The notes under the pieces: generated by a model
The model's database searches: none
Seen by the model: only the letters and a program-made list of their open reading frames with translations
What the model was told of the DNA's origin: nothing
Origin: Proteus hauseri ATCC 700826
GTDB taxonomy: Bacteria; Pseudomonadota; Gammaproteobacteria; Enterobacterales; Enterobacteriaceae
Assembly (NCBI RefSeq): GCF_001654965.1
Contig: NZ_LXEV01000023.1
Location: forward strand, 220,770 to 284,769
Direction: 5' to 3'
DNA length: 64,000 bases
Translations under genes and position numbers: made by a program
Shown: one piece after another, positions 55,026-64,000 of the stretch
Numbering within the stretch: the first letter of the stretch is position 1
Layout of the letters: each line of letters begins with the position of its first letter

Positions 55026-57335
55026 CTATTCTAATTTCTGAACTAAATGAGTTGCAATTAGTGCTTGTCCTAATGCGATGCCGCCATCGCCGATAGGTAA
55101 TAGTCTAGATGTTAATACATTTTTATTATTTAATTTTTTCTTGAACATCTGTTTAAGTAGTCGATTATTAAATACACCGCCAGAAAGAACAACTGTATTT
55201 ATATTATGCTTATCAGCAGCCTGCAACACGATATTGCCTAAACTTTCTGCTAATAAATAATGAAATAACCAAGCTTTTTCATTTACATTTAATTCTAAAT
55301 ATTCCCACGACGACCAAAAAACAGACAAATCAACAACGTTGTTTTTCAGTGGCATTAAATCACTGTATTTTTCAATTAAGTCGATATGCTTATTTTCGTT
55401 ACACTGTAACGCAGCAGTTTCTAAATAACACGCGGCCTCTCCTTCCCAACTAATTACTTTAGGTGATAATCCCAACGATGCTGAAACTGCGTCAAATAAT
55501 CGCCCACAAGAAGATGCTTTTGGTGAATTAATCCCTCGTATTATCGCTTTATTTAATAACTGTAATTCTTGTAGTGGAATGAACTGAGTTATTGCACTGC
55601 GTTGCCAGTCTGGCGTAAACGCAGATAAATGCGCTAACCAATTTCGCCAAGGTTGAGTCGATGCCAAATTACCACCTGGCATAGCGACCGCAGGTAAACC
55701 ACCAAGGCGTTCTGATTTTTGATAATCCACCAGCAAGCATTCACCGCCCCACAATGTATTATCTTGTCCATATCCTAAACCATCAAGCGCAATGCCAATA
55801 ACAGCACCTTGTTGATGTGTATGACCATGCTCAGCCAAACAAGAAACAATATGTGCATGATGATGTGAAACTTCAATTACAGGGATATGTTGCTCTTGAG
55901 CAAATTGCTTACCCAATTGATGGCTGATATAGCTAGGGTGAGCATCAATTGCAATAGCTTTCGGCGTAAAACGATAAATCTGCTGAAAAAGTGCCAATGA
56001 CTTAATTAACTGTTGTCGAACACTTAAATCATCTAGATCACCTAAATGAGGACCCATAATCGCCTGATGCTGTCGTAACAGGCAAAACACATTTTTAAGA
56101 TCCCCACCCATCGCCAAAATGGAGGGTTGTGATGTAAAGGTCTCTGGTAAAGCTATCGCATCAGGAACATAACCGCGTGATCGACGGATCATCACACACT
56201 GCTTATCTTCAATACGGACTAATGAATCATCAGCTCTTTGTATAATATCTCTGTTATGCATTAGAAATAAGTCAGCAATATCCCCCAATTGCGATAACGC
56301 ATCTTCATTGGATAACGCGGGTGTGTGTCCAGAAGCATTACCCGATGTCATAACAAGCGGTATATTTGTCTGACGCGATAAAAGATGTTGCAGTGGATTA
56401 GCCGCAAGCATGACACCAATCTCCGTCAATCTCGGTGCAATTAATTCACTTAAAGTAGGCGCTACCGATTTAGGAATAAGCACAATAGGAGCAGCAGTAC
56501 TTTGTAATGCTTTAATTGCAGCCAAGCGAAAATTCGGATCTTGTTTATCTTCTTTAATTTGCTCGATATCCGTTATCATCACTGCTAATGGTTTTGCGGG
56601 TCGATGTTTACGTTTTCGTAATAATGCAACGCTTTCATTATTACGCGCATCACAAACCAAATGAAAACCACCAATGCCTTTAACTGCAACAATTTTTCCA
56701 GCAAGTAACGCTTCACAAGCTTGCACTAACGCGGACTCTTTTATTGCTAATTTTGCCCCTTTGGGATCAGTTAACCAAATATGAGGACCACAAACAGGGC
56801 ATGCATTAGGCTGTGCATGAAAACGTCTATCCGCAGGATCTTCATATTCATGCTTACATTCAGGACAAAATGGAAAATCAGACATTGAAGTAAAGGGCCT
56901 ATCATAAGGCATTTTTTTGATGATAGTAAAACGCGGCCCGCAGTGGGTGCAGTTGATAAAAGGATAGTGAAAACGACGATTTTCAGGATCGAATAACTCG
57001 TCAATACACGCCGTACAAGTGGTTGCATCTGGCACAACTTGTGTATCCATCTCTCCCCCACCACTTTTTACAATAATAAAGTCGGTAGGCTGTTGTTCCC
57101 ATTGATAAGGTGTTTGCTCTATACGTTCGATACGTGCAAGCGGCGGGCATTCTGCGTTAAGCGCTTCAATAAAAGCTTTAGTTTGAGGTGATAATGTTAA
57201 ATGGACCAATACACCCAAACTATCGTTACTCACTTGCCCTAGTAAACCAAAGCGATGAGCTAATTGCCAAACAAATGGACGAAAACCAACCCCTTGAACT
57301 TTGCCCTTCACACGTAATGCAATGCCGTTACTCAT
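55026..57335 (-). CDS. hypF: Carbamoyltransferase HypF ([NiFe]-hydrogenase maturation)
   Basis: This 769-residue enzyme uses carbamoyl phosphate to make the thiocarboxamide on HypE from which the CN ligands of [NiFe] hydrogenases are built. Domains in order: acylphosphatase (KGKVQGVGFRPFVWQLAHRF), two zinc fingers (CTACIDELFDPENRRFHYPF and CPECKHEYE to CPVCGP), a YrdC-like domain (GIGGFHLVCDARN) and a Kae1-like C-terminal domain (VSHHHAHIVSCLAEHG, VVLSGGVFNNRLL). It is full length. No hydrogenase or other hyp genes are nearby, so it acts in trans. Confidence 0.96.
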   Translation of the reverse strand: MSNGIALRVKGKVQGVGFRPFVWQLAHRFGLLGQVSNDSLGVLVHLTLSPQTKAFIEALNAECPPLARIERIEQTPYQWEQQPTDFIIVKSGGGEMDTQVVPDATTCTACIDELFDPENRRFHYPFINCTHCGPRFTIIKKMPYDRPFTSMSDFPFCPECKHEYEDPADRRFHAQPNACPVCGPHIWLTDPKGAKLAIKESALVQACEALLAGKIVAVKGIGGFHLVCDARNNESVALLRKRKHRPAKPLAVMITDIEQIKEDKQDPNFRLAAIKALQSTAAPIVLIPKSVAPTLSELIAPRLTEIGVMLAANPLQHLLSRQTNIPLVMTSGNASGHTPALSNEDALSQLGDIADLFLMHNRDIIQRADDSLVRIEDKQCVMIRRSRGYVPDAIALPETFTSQPSILAMGGDLKNVFCLLRQHQAIMGPHLGDLDDLSVRQQLIKSLALFQQIYRFTPKAIAIDAHPSYISHQLGKQFAQEQHIPVIEVSHHHAHIVSCLAEHGHTHQQGAVIGIALDGLGYGQDNTLWGGECLLVDYQKSERLGGLPAVAMPGGNLASTQPWRNWLAHLSAFTPDWQRSAITQFIPLQELQLLNKAIIRGINSPKASSCGRLFDAVSASLGLSPKVISWEGEAACYLETAALQCNENKHIDLIEKYSDLMPLKNNVVDLSVFWSSWEYLELNVNEKAWLFHYLLAESLGNIVLQAADKHNINTVVLSGGVFNNRLLKQMFKKKLNNKNVLTSRLLPIGDGGIALGQALIATHLVQKLE

Positions 57336-57384
57336 AGGTTCACCAAATCAAAATAAATTTAATCTTATTCTAGTTTAGTGATTA

Positions 57385-58497
57385 TCAACAACTTTCATTT
57401 AGATCAGAAAAAGTGGAATTAGGTAAATTAATCATGACTTCAACAGCGACTCTTGGTGCAATTGCACACAATAATTCGTAGCCAATAGTCCCGCAGGCCG
57501 TTGCGACTTCATCAACAGGTAATTGCTCCCCCCACAGCTCTACTTGACTTCCGTAAACAACATCAGGGTAATCGGTTACATCAATAGTTAACATATCCAT
57601 TGATATACGCCCTACTAATTGTGTTTTATGACCATTTACCATAATGGGGGTGCCATCAGGTGCATGTCTTGGATAACCATCAGCATAACCACATGCGACC
57701 ACACCTACTCGCATATCGCGCGTTGCAGTAAATCGGCTACCATATCCAATTTGCTCACCCTGTTTAACATTTTGTACCGCTAATATTTCGCTATTAAAGG
57801 TCATTACAGGTTGTAAATCAAAATCGGCAATATCTTGCCAAACACCGGAAGGTGACACCCCATAAAGAATAATACCAGGACGGATCCAATCTTGATGTGT
57901 TTCTGGGTTAAATAACGTGGCCGCTGAATTGGCTAAACAACGCGGTAAACTATTTACCATCGTTTGGTTGATTACCGTTTTTTGCGCATCCATATTCAGC
58001 CCTGTATCAGCATTCGCAAAATGTGACATTTGAATAACAGTGCCAATATTATTTATGTTTTTAGCACGCGCCAATGCTTGCGGATAGTACTCAGGGCGAT
58101 ATCCCAGTCTATTCATTCCACTATTAAGCTTAAGATAGATATTGATAGGTCTATCTAACTGCGCTTTTTCAATAGCATCGAATTGCCAATCAGAATGCAC
58201 GGCGGTTGTAAGAGAATAACGTTCAAGTAAATAGACATCTTCAGGCTTAAAAAACCCCTCTAACAATAAAATGGGGCCAACCCAACCTTGTTCTCTTAAC
58301 ATAATGGCTTTGTCTAATTCAATTAATGCAAAACCATCGGTATGACTAAGCGCTGGCCATACACAAGATAAACCATGTCCATAAGCATCTGCTTTTACCA
58401 CAGACCAAACTTTACTGCCTGTTGCCCTTGCTTTAATAACAGCAAGGTTATGGCTCAGTGCATCTAGGTTAATGGTGACTTTTGCGGGTCTAGACAT
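57385..58497 (-). CDS. dadX: Alanine racemase (catabolic type, DadX)
   Basis: This 370-residue PLP enzyme interconverts L- and D-alanine. The Schiff-base Lys is in WSVVKADAYGHGLS near residue 34, the second catalytic base Tyr is in QIGYGSRFTATRD near 255, and RISMDMLTIDVTDYPD is present. It follows dadA by 13 bp, the E. coli dadAX order, so it supplies D-alanine to DadA for catabolism and is here called DadX and not the biosynthetic Alr. Whether a separate alr exists elsewhere cannot be seen. Confidence 0.95.
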   Translation of the reverse strand: MSRPAKVTINLDALSHNLAVIKARATGSKVWSVVKADAYGHGLSCVWPALSHTDGFALIELDKAIMLREQGWVGPILLLEGFFKPEDVYLLERYSLTTAVHSDWQFDAIEKAQLDRPINIYLKLNSGMNRLGYRPEYYPQALARAKNINNIGTVIQMSHFANADTGLNMDAQKTVINQTMVNSLPRCLANSAATLFNPETHQDWIRPGIILYGVSPSGVWQDIADFDLQPVMTFNSEILAVQNVKQGEQIGYGSRFTATRDMRVGVVACGYADGYPRHAPDGTPIMVNGHKTQLVGRISMDMLTIDVTDYPDVVYGSQVELWGEQLPVDEVATACGTIGYELLCAIAPRVAVEVMINLPNSTFSDLNESC

Positions 58498-58510
58498 GGA
58501 ATTTCCTCAA

Positions 58511-59815
58511 TTAATAAGCAGCGTCAAGCTTTTGCCCTGGACGAAGCAATTTGGTATTAAAACCATCGGTATAACGGAAAACAGATAAGTCATCAGCTGC
58601 AATTGCAGGTTTATTTCCTGAAATTAAATCGGCTAACAGTTGTCCTGAACCACATGCCATTGTCCACCCCAATGTGCCATGCCCCGTATTTAACGATAAA
58701 TTGCGATACGCTGTAGGGCCAACTATCGGCGTACCATCCGGTGTCATGGGTCTTAATCCTGTCCAAAACGAGGCTTGCTCAATATCACCACCCCCCTCAT
58801 ACAAATCTTGCACCACCATTTTCAGCGTTTCACAGCGTGATTTTAAAACATTTAAATTAAAACCGACCACTTCAGCCATGCCACCAACGCGAATGCGATC
58901 ATCAAAACGTGTCACTGCGATTTTATAAGTTTCATCTAAAATAGTGGACATTGGTGCTCTGGAAGCATCAATTATCGGCATCGTCAGTGAATAACCTTTA
59001 AGGGGATAAACAGGAATAGAGACTTTATCTTTTAGAAGTTCAGTTGAATAAGATCCCATTGCAACCACATAGTGATCGGCAGTTAGCAAACCATCATGAC
59101 ATTGAACACCCGATACTTTATCACCATCAAACAGTAAATGTTTAATTTGTTTATTAAATAAAAAAGTGACACCCGCATCTTGTGCCATTTGAGCTAATTT
59201 TTTGGTGAATATTTGACAATCCCCTGTTTCATCATTAGGTAAACGCAAACCACCGGTTAATTTGTAACTGACATGTTCAAGAGCAGGTTCAGCTAATTTA
59301 AGTTGTTCTGAGGTTAACAACTCATAGGCAACACCTTCTTGTTTTAATACCGCGATATCATTGGCTGCATTATCAAATTGTTGCTGAGTACGAAAAAGTT
59401 GCAGCGTCCCACCTTGCCGCCCTTCATATTTAATGCCTGTATCTTGACGTAATTGGCGAATGCAATCACGGCTATATTCAGCAATTCTCACCATGCGGCT
59501 TTTATTCATTACATAATGTGAAGCATCACAATTACGCAACATTTGCCACATCCAACGCAGTTGAAAAAGCGAACCATCTGGTCTAATGGCTAAAGGTGCA
59601 TGTTTTTGAAACATCCATTTTACCGCTTTCAGGGGAATACCCGGCGCTCCCCAAGGCGTTGCATAGCCTGGTGAAATTTGTCCTGCATTGCCAGCACTCG
59701 TTTCTTCTGCAACATTATTTTGTCTATCAATAACAATAACTTCGTGACCTTGTTGTACAAGATACCACGCACTGGTTACACCGATAACGCCGCCACCTAA
59801 GATAAGCACTTTCAT
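58511..59815 (-). CDS. dadA: D-amino acid dehydrogenase small subunit DadA
   Basis: This 434-residue FAD enzyme on the inner membrane oxidises D-alanine to pyruvate and passes electrons to quinone. It has the FAD-binding [22 protein letters not shown] at the N-terminus, [58 protein letters not shown] and [17 protein letters not shown]. The frame runs up to 59893; the ATG at 59815 has GGAG seven bases upstream and gives the family start. It is the first gene of the dadAX operon. Confidence 0.96.
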   Translation of the reverse strand: MKVLILGGGVIGVTSAWYLVQQGHEVIVIDRQNNVAEETSAGNAGQISPGYATPWGAPGIPLKAVKWMFQKHAPLAIRPDGSLFQLRWMWQMLRNCDASHYVMNKSRMVRIAEYSRDCIRQLRQDTGIKYEGRQGGTLQLFRTQQQFDNAANDIAVLKQEGVAYELLTSEQLKLAEPALEHVSYKLTGGLRLPNDETGDCQIFTKKLAQMAQDAGVTFLFNKQIKHLLFDGDKVSGVQCHDGLLTADHYVVAMGSYSTELLKDKVSIPVYPLKGYSLTMPIIDASRAPMSTILDETYKIAVTRFDDRIRVGGMAEVVGFNLNVLKSRCETLKMVVQDLYEGGGDIEQASFWTGLRPMTPDGTPIVGPTAYRNLSLNTGHGTLGWTMACGSGQLLADLISGNKPAIAADDLSVFRYTDGFNTKLLRPGQKLDAAY

Positions 59816-60333
59816 GGCAAGACTCCAATAATTTACATTGATATAACATAAGAATAATATTCTATACACAAAAAGCCAGCATAGAATAATCATCTAGAGC
59901 AAGAAAAACGTAAATTTTAGAGTTAAATCACATTTAATAAGCATTAGCAAAGAAAGTTAAATTCTCAACTTATTAATATCAGTTAAAAATCAAATAGATA
60001 CAAAAAAAAGAATTCACAAGATAAATCTAACAATTTTTATTATCAGCAATAAATACAATAAAATGTAATTATACATTAAGATAGGCTTTTATAAAAAACT
60101 AATAAATTGACAAAATTTGATATATAACTTCAAAACAAGAGCTGTTTTGCTATTTTTTTTGCTAAAAAAAATCAATAAGAAGAACAGTCTAAAAAGAGAC
60201 AACAAAAATGAGGAGAGTAAATCGGGCAAAAAGAAATAAAAAAAACCAGCACAATCATCTGATATGTTAGCTGGTTTTTATAACTAGTTTTTATAAATAA
60301 TTATTTACTTAGATATTTACTTAGAAAAATAAA
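59816..60333. promoter_or_regulatory. dadA upstream region / fadR-dadA spacer
   Basis: This spacer is AT-rich, with several A- and T-runs and no gene. It must hold the dadAX promoter. In E. coli this is controlled by Lrp and CRP, but I could not pick out convincing sites. The fadR terminator is at 60241-60277. Confidence 0.45.
60233..60277 (-). terminator. Terminator of fadR
   Basis: AAAACCAGC (60241-60249) and GCTGGTTTT (60269-60277) form a 9-bp stem. On the minus strand it is followed by a T-run of about eight. It lies 57 bp past the fadR stop. Confidence 0.82.
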
Positions 60334-61053
60334 TTAACGTTTTATTTCTGCCAAATCACTTGGCTCTGGTGATTGCAAACTTTGCCAGATAATTCCGCTG
60401 TCTTTACCGTATTGGCGAACACAATCCATTACATGCTCAACATCTTTTTGAGTGCATAATAGCGCTAGTTTTTTATAAAACGACAATGTCAGCTCTTTAG
60501 CTTGAATATTGGAAAAATAATAGCGCCCAACTCGAGTATAAAGCCCTTTTAATCCATTTAGGATCAGGCCATAGATTGGATTTCCTGACGCAAAAGCTAA
60601 ACCACGAAAAATGTTGTAATCTAATTCACTGAACTCATCAGCACTGTTTTCAATTGACAGCTCATGAGTTAATACTTCAACACATTTTTCAGGATTATTT
60701 TTAAATGCTGTACGAATAAAAATAGCTGAAATATTCGTCCTTACAGCAAGTAAATTATCAATAAGTTGCGGTACTCTATCGTGATCAAGGCGAGCAACAG
60801 TTTCAAGAATATTAAGTCCTGACGTTTCCCAGAAGTTGTTTACTTTCGTAGGCTTACCATGCTGAATAGTTAACCAACCATCACGAGCAAGACGCTGTAA
60901 AACTTCTCTAAGAGTCGTTCTTGTCACGCCGATGAGTTCGGAAAGTTCGCGTTCTGCTGGTAGAATAGATCCGGGTGGAAAACGATTGTTCCAAATGCTT
61001 TCAACTATATATTCTTCCGCGAAACCTGCGGGGCTTTGGGCCTTAATAACCAT
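60334..61053 (-). CDS. fadR: Fatty acid metabolism regulator FadR
   Basis: This 239-residue GntR-family regulator represses fatty acid degradation genes and activates fabA/fabB; acyl-CoA releases it from DNA. The N-terminal winged helix has [48 protein letters not shown] linker and the all-helical acyl-CoA-binding domain follow ([32 protein letters not shown]). It is full length. It is divergent from nhaB, as in E. coli. Confidence 0.97.
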   Translation of the reverse strand: MVIKAQSPAGFAEEYIVESIWNNRFPPGSILPAERELSELIGVTRTTLREVLQRLARDGWLTIQHGKPTKVNNFWETSGLNILETVARLDHDRVPQLIDNLLAVRTNISAIFIRTAFKNNPEKCVEVLTHELSIENSADEFSELDYNIFRGLAFASGNPIYGLILNGLKGLYTRVGRYYFSNIQAKELTLSFYKKLALLCTQKDVEHVMDCVRQYGKDSGIIWQSLQSPEPSDLAEIKR

Positions 61054-61287
61054 ATTTTTATTTCTTCCGACGCGTTTTTTCTGCTAATAATGAAAAATAT
61101 AATATCAGAATGCGTAATTTTGATATAGCTCAACCATCATTAAATAGTGAGTGGCATCATAAAACATGATGTTGTTCTATCAATTTATTATTACAAATGC
61201 GCTTAATTTCACAGCACTTAACGCGTATTATGGTTCGATTGCACAAAACTAGTGCTTAAAATCTCTATTTGGAGGATAAAAAACATA

Positions 61288-62832
61288 ATGGATATGAGTA
61301 TAAGACAGGCATTACTAAAGAATTTTATGGGTAGCTCTCCCGATTGGTATAAGCTTGCTATTATTACTTTTTTAATTATTAATCCACTTCTCTTTTTCTT
61401 TGTAGACCCCTTTGTTGCAGGCTGGCTACTGGTGATTGAATTCATCTTCACCCTTGCCATGGCCTTAAAATGCTATCCACTACAACCTGGGGGATTACTT
61501 GCAATTGAGGCTGTCATTATTGGTATGACTAGCCCAAAACAAATTGGTCATGAGATTGCCAATAACCTTGAAGTTATTTTATTACTTGTCTTTATGGTTG
61601 CTGGTATTTATTTTATGAAGCAATTATTGCTTTTTGCTTTTACTAAATTGCTATTATCTATTCGCTCTAAGCGATTACTCTCTATCGCCTTTTGCTTTGC
61701 AAGTGCATTTTTATCTGCCTTCTTAGATGCCTTAACTGTCATCGCTGTTGTTATCAGTGTTTCTTTAGGGTTCTACTCTATTTATCATAATTTTGCATCA
61801 AACCAGTCTGGTGCTGATCTTAATAATGATGGTTTTATTGATACCACAGAAAAAAAACAGACTTTAGAACAATTCCGTGCGTTCTTACGCAGCTTAATGA
61901 TGCATGCTGGGATAGGTACTGCATTAGGTGGCGTAATGACAATGGTTGGTGAGCCACAAAACCTAATTATCGCAAAACATCTAGAATGGGACTTTGTAAC
62001 ATTTTTTATTAGAATGTCACCCGTTACTATTCCTGTCTTTTTTGCGGGTTTAGCCGTTTGTTATTTCGTTGAGCGCTTTAAACTATTTGGTTATGGCGCT
62101 GAATTACCCGATTTAGTTCGTAAAGTTCTCACTGAATATGATAAGAAAAACAGTGAAAAACGCACTTCTCAAGAAAAAGCGCAGCTGATTATTCAAGCAC
62201 TGATTGGTGTTTGGTTAATTGTAGCGCTAGCATTACATTTAGCTGAAGTTGGTATTATCGGTTTATCCGTAATTATTCTAGCGACCGCATTTTGTGGTGT
62301 TACAGAAGAACATGCATTAGGTAAAGCGTTTGAAGAGGCACTGCCCTTTACTGCCTTATTAACCGTCTTTTTCTCTATTGTTGCGGTTATTATTGATCAA
62401 CAACTCTTTGGGCCTATTATTCAATTCGTTCTACAGGCCTCTGAATCATCACAGTTATCACTGTTCTATTTGTTTAATGGTTTACTTTCTGCCATTTCAG
62501 ATAACGTATTTGTAGGAACGGTTTACATTAGTGAAGCGTTAACCGCGTTACAAAATGGATTGATTAGCCAAACACAATATGAACATATTGGCGTTGCTAT
62601 CAATACTGGGACCAATTTACCTTCGGTTGCAACGCCTAATGGCCAAGCGGCATTCTTGTTCTTATTAACCTCGGCTTTATCACCACTCATTCGCTTATCT
62701 TATGGACGAATGGTTATTATGGCCCTGCCATATACGATTGTGATGACGCTACTAGGTTTGCTCGCGGTTGAATTCTGGCTGGTTCCTACAACCCACTGGC
62801 TTTATGAACTAGGTTTGATTGCGATCCCGTAA
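61288..62832 (+). CDS. nhaB: Na+/H+ antiporter NhaB
   Basis: This 514-residue inner-membrane antiporter exports Na+ for protons and has about a dozen hydrophobic helices. Family landmarks are [82 protein letters not shown] and [23 protein letters not shown]. The frame begins at 61252; the ATG at 61288 gives the E. coli-like N-terminus, and GGAGG lies 12 bases before it, a rather long spacing. Confidence 0.96.
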   Translation: MDMSIRQALLKNFMGSSPDWYKLAIITFLIINPLLFFFVDPFVAGWLLVIEFIFTLAMALKCYPLQPGGLLAIEAVIIGMTSPKQIGHEIANNLEVILLLVFMVAGIYFMKQLLLFAFTKLLLSIRSKRLLSIAFCFASAFLSAFLDALTVIAVVISVSLGFYSIYHNFASNQSGADLNNDGFIDTTEKKQTLEQFRAFLRSLMMHAGIGTALGGVMTMVGEPQNLIIAKHLEWDFVTFFIRMSPVTIPVFFAGLAVCYFVERFKLFGYGAELPDLVRKVLTEYDKKNSEKRTSQEKAQLIIQALIGVWLIVALALHLAEVGIIGLSVIILATAFCGVTEEHALGKAFEEALPFTALLTVFFSIVAVIIDQQLFGPIIQFVLQASESSQLSLFYLFNGLLSAISDNVFVGTVYISEALTALQNGLISQTQYEHIGVAINTGTNLPSVATPNGQAAFLFLLTSALSPLIRLSYGRMVIMALPYTIVMTLLGLLAVEFWLVPTTHWLYELGLIAIP

Positions 62833-62858
62833 CAAAGAATATACATAATCACTACATT

Positions 62859-62898
62859 AATAGGGCTTTTATTTTATAAAAGCCCTATTTTTTTTATT
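62859..62898 (+). terminator. Terminator of nhaB
   Basis: AATAGGGCTTTTA (62859-62871) and TAAAAGCCCTATT (62877-62889) form a perfect 13-bp stem with a five-base loop, followed by a run of T residues. Confidence 0.93.
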
Positions 62899-63004
62899 AA
62901 AACAGGTTCCAATGTAAATATTTGTGAAATAAGAAGTTTCATCTTTTTTTACCGTTACGTTTTAGGCAAAATAGAACTATCTCAATATTTAAATGGATAT
63001 TATT

Positions 63005-63523
63005 ATGCTGGCGTCTCTTCGTCACTGGTCACAAAGCCGCTTCTCTTGGCTACTACTGGCATTAACAGCAATTGGTCTTGAAGCTACAGCATTGTATTTT
63101 CAATACGGAATGGAATTAATGCCTTGTGTTATGTGCGTTTACCAACGTATTGCGGTCTTAGGTATCGTTGCTGCTGCATTTATTGGTATAGCAAATCCTA
63201 AGCTTGCATTAATGCGCATCGCAGGTGGATTCTTATGGATTTACTCTGCATATCGAGGTATTGCGTTAGCTTGGGAGCATACTCAACTTATTCTTAATCC
63301 ATCACCTTTTGCTACCTGCGACTTTTTCGTTACTTTACCCTCTTGGTTTGCATTACAAGATTGGTTCCCCGCCGTATTCCAAGCAACGGGTGATTGTTCA
63401 GTTAGCCAATGGCAATTTTTATCCCTAGAAATGCCACAGTGGATGTTATTTATTTTTTCTGCTTATTTTGCAGTCGGTTTATTAGTATTAATAAGCCAAG
63501 TAACAACATCAAAAGACGATTAA
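63005..63523 (+). CDS. dsbB: Disulfide bond oxidoreductase DsbB
   Basis: This 172-residue inner-membrane protein re-oxidises DsbA and passes electrons to quinones. Four TM helices are visible. The first periplasmic Cys pair is PCVMC (Cys41/Cys44). The second pair is in FATCDFFV and TGDCSVSQ, on the loop before TM4. An ATG at 62993 is in frame; I prefer 63005, which has GGA seven bases upstream and the normal short N-terminus. Order nhaB-dsbB as in E. coli. It supports disulfide formation in exported proteins such as the fimbrial subunits. Confidence 0.96.
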   Translation: MLASLRHWSQSRFSWLLLALTAIGLEATALYFQYGMELMPCVMCVYQRIAVLGIVAAAFIGIANPKLALMRIAGGFLWIYSAYRGIALAWEHTQLILNPSPFATCDFFVTLPSWFALQDWFPAVFQATGDCSVSQWQFLSLEMPQWMLFIFSAYFAVGLLVLISQVTTSKDD

Positions 63524-63586
63524 TACTAATTTGATGATATTTCATTATCTCATCTAAATAGCGATTGTTTTTATTAAATAGAAAAT

Positions 63587-63626
63587 AAAAAAGCGCCTTT
63601 AGTTTTATACTGAGGCGCTTTTTTTT
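63587..63626. terminator. Bidirectional terminator between dsbB and the lipoprotein gene
   Basis: AAAAAAGCGCCT (63587-63598) and AGGCGCTTTTTT (63613-63624) form a GC-rich stem with a T-run on the plus strand and an A-run on the other side, between convergent genes. Confidence 0.9.
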
Positions 63627-63660
63627 ATTCATCAATAATTCAACTAATAAAAATATTTCA

Positions 63661-63969
63661 TTAACCAGGAATACAAACACCATCAATTAAGGCTTGTTCG
63701 CTACAACGCTTACCATTGGCGAATTGACAAACAGGTGTTTGCCCACCATGTAATTCATAGTTTAAAGAAGGTATACCACCAGAGAATACACAAGTCGCTT
63801 TAGCTGATTCATTTAATGGAATATCAATACTTGTTGTTGGAATGGTTCTGCTTTTACTTATAGTATGTACCGCGGTATTAGGTTTATCTACTGAGCTACT
63901 GCATCCTGCAAGAAAAGCAAAGCCTGTAAACATCATCAAATAACACGCAACTTTAAATTTCTTTTGCAT
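63661..63969 (-). CDS. DUF333-family lipoprotein
   Basis: This 102-residue lipoprotein has a signal sequence with lipobox LAGC (CYLMMFTGFAFLAGCSSS), so Cys23 is lipidated. A Ser/Thr/Pro-rich linker is followed by a small Cys-rich domain (KATCVFSGG, TPVCQFANGKRCSEQAL, GVCIPG). This pattern matches the DUF333 family, which includes E. coli YoaF; its function is unknown and hemolysin labels in that family are unfounded. The residue after the lipid Cys is Ser, so sorting to the outer membrane is expected. It is convergent with dsbB. Confidence 0.85.
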   Translation of the reverse strand: MQKKFKVACYLMMFTGFAFLAGCSSSVDKPNTAVHTISKSRTIPTTSIDIPLNESAKATCVFSGGIPSLNYELHGGQTPVCQFANGKRCSEQALIDGVCIPG

Positions 63970-64000
63970 TAAAAATACCCTACTTATTCATTTTGTTTTT

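Noticed and set aside
57385..58497. Biosynthetic alanine racemase Alr
   Set aside because: Position directly after dadA in the same transcription unit supports the catabolic DadX role instead.
63450..63686. 78-codon minus-strand frame across the dsbB end and terminator
   Set aside because: It overlaps dsbB, the terminator and the start of the lipoprotein's stop region, and has low-complexity Lys/Asn/Leu composition.

Overview
The window is AT-rich chromosomal DNA from a gammaproteobacterium of the order Enterobacterales. The most likely source is Proteus or a close relative. The gene order closely follows the Escherichia coli tdk-hns-galU-rssB, purU-tyrT, ydjA-selD-topB, gapA-yeaD-mipA and dadA-fadR-nhaB-dsbB neighbourhoods. 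The low GC content, the chaperone-usher fimbrial operon with an MrpJ-like regulator and the long AT-rich spacers point to Proteus. The assignment rests on recognised proteins and gene order, not on a database search. No insertion sequence, prophage, CRISPR array or rRNA was seen; there is one tRNA gene.

Layout. Positions 1-2.4 kb: a LysR regulator and a Tat-exported PLP aminotransferase. 2.4-9.2 kb (minus strand): a six-gene chaperone-usher fimbrial operon, with an MrpJ-like HTH gene upstream and a hexanucleotide repeat in the spacer before the major pilin. 9.9-17.4 kb (minus): oppA-paralogue, oppA, oppB, oppC, oppD, oppF. 18-22.3 kb (minus): nirB-nirD-cysG behind a perfect FNR box. 22.7-27.7 kb (plus): a five-gene peptide/nickel-type ABC importer of unknown substrate. 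27.8-31.6 kb: ychE and adhE, separated by a perfect Fur palindrome, a CRP-like site and a long stem in the adhE leader. 31.6-33 kb: a 1.3 kb spacer with no recognisable gene.

33-39.6 kb: tdk, hns, a sugar-nucleotide epimerase, galU, rssB, ychJ and purU. 39.9 kb: tRNA-Tyr behind a stringent-type promoter, followed by an orphan LysR gene. 41-54 kb: xthA, topB-selD-ydjA, sppA, ansA-pncA, yeaC, msrB, gapA and yeaD. 53.6-57.3 kb: a small exported Cys protein flanked by a duplicated terminator segment, mipA and an isolated hypF. 57.4-64 kb: dadX, dadA, fadR, nhaB, dsbB and a DUF333 lipoprotein.

Much of the window fits uptake and catabolism of peptides and amino acids (two Opp-family importers, DadA/DadX, AnsA) and anaerobic metabolism (NirBD/CysG, AdhE, HypF). 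Most genes are ordinary orthologues. The unusual material is in the spacers: the repeat before the fimbrial operon, the adhE leader and Fur box, the duplicated terminator around the small Cys protein, a possible 40-codon ORF before the epimerase, and two short tandem duplications at gene ends.
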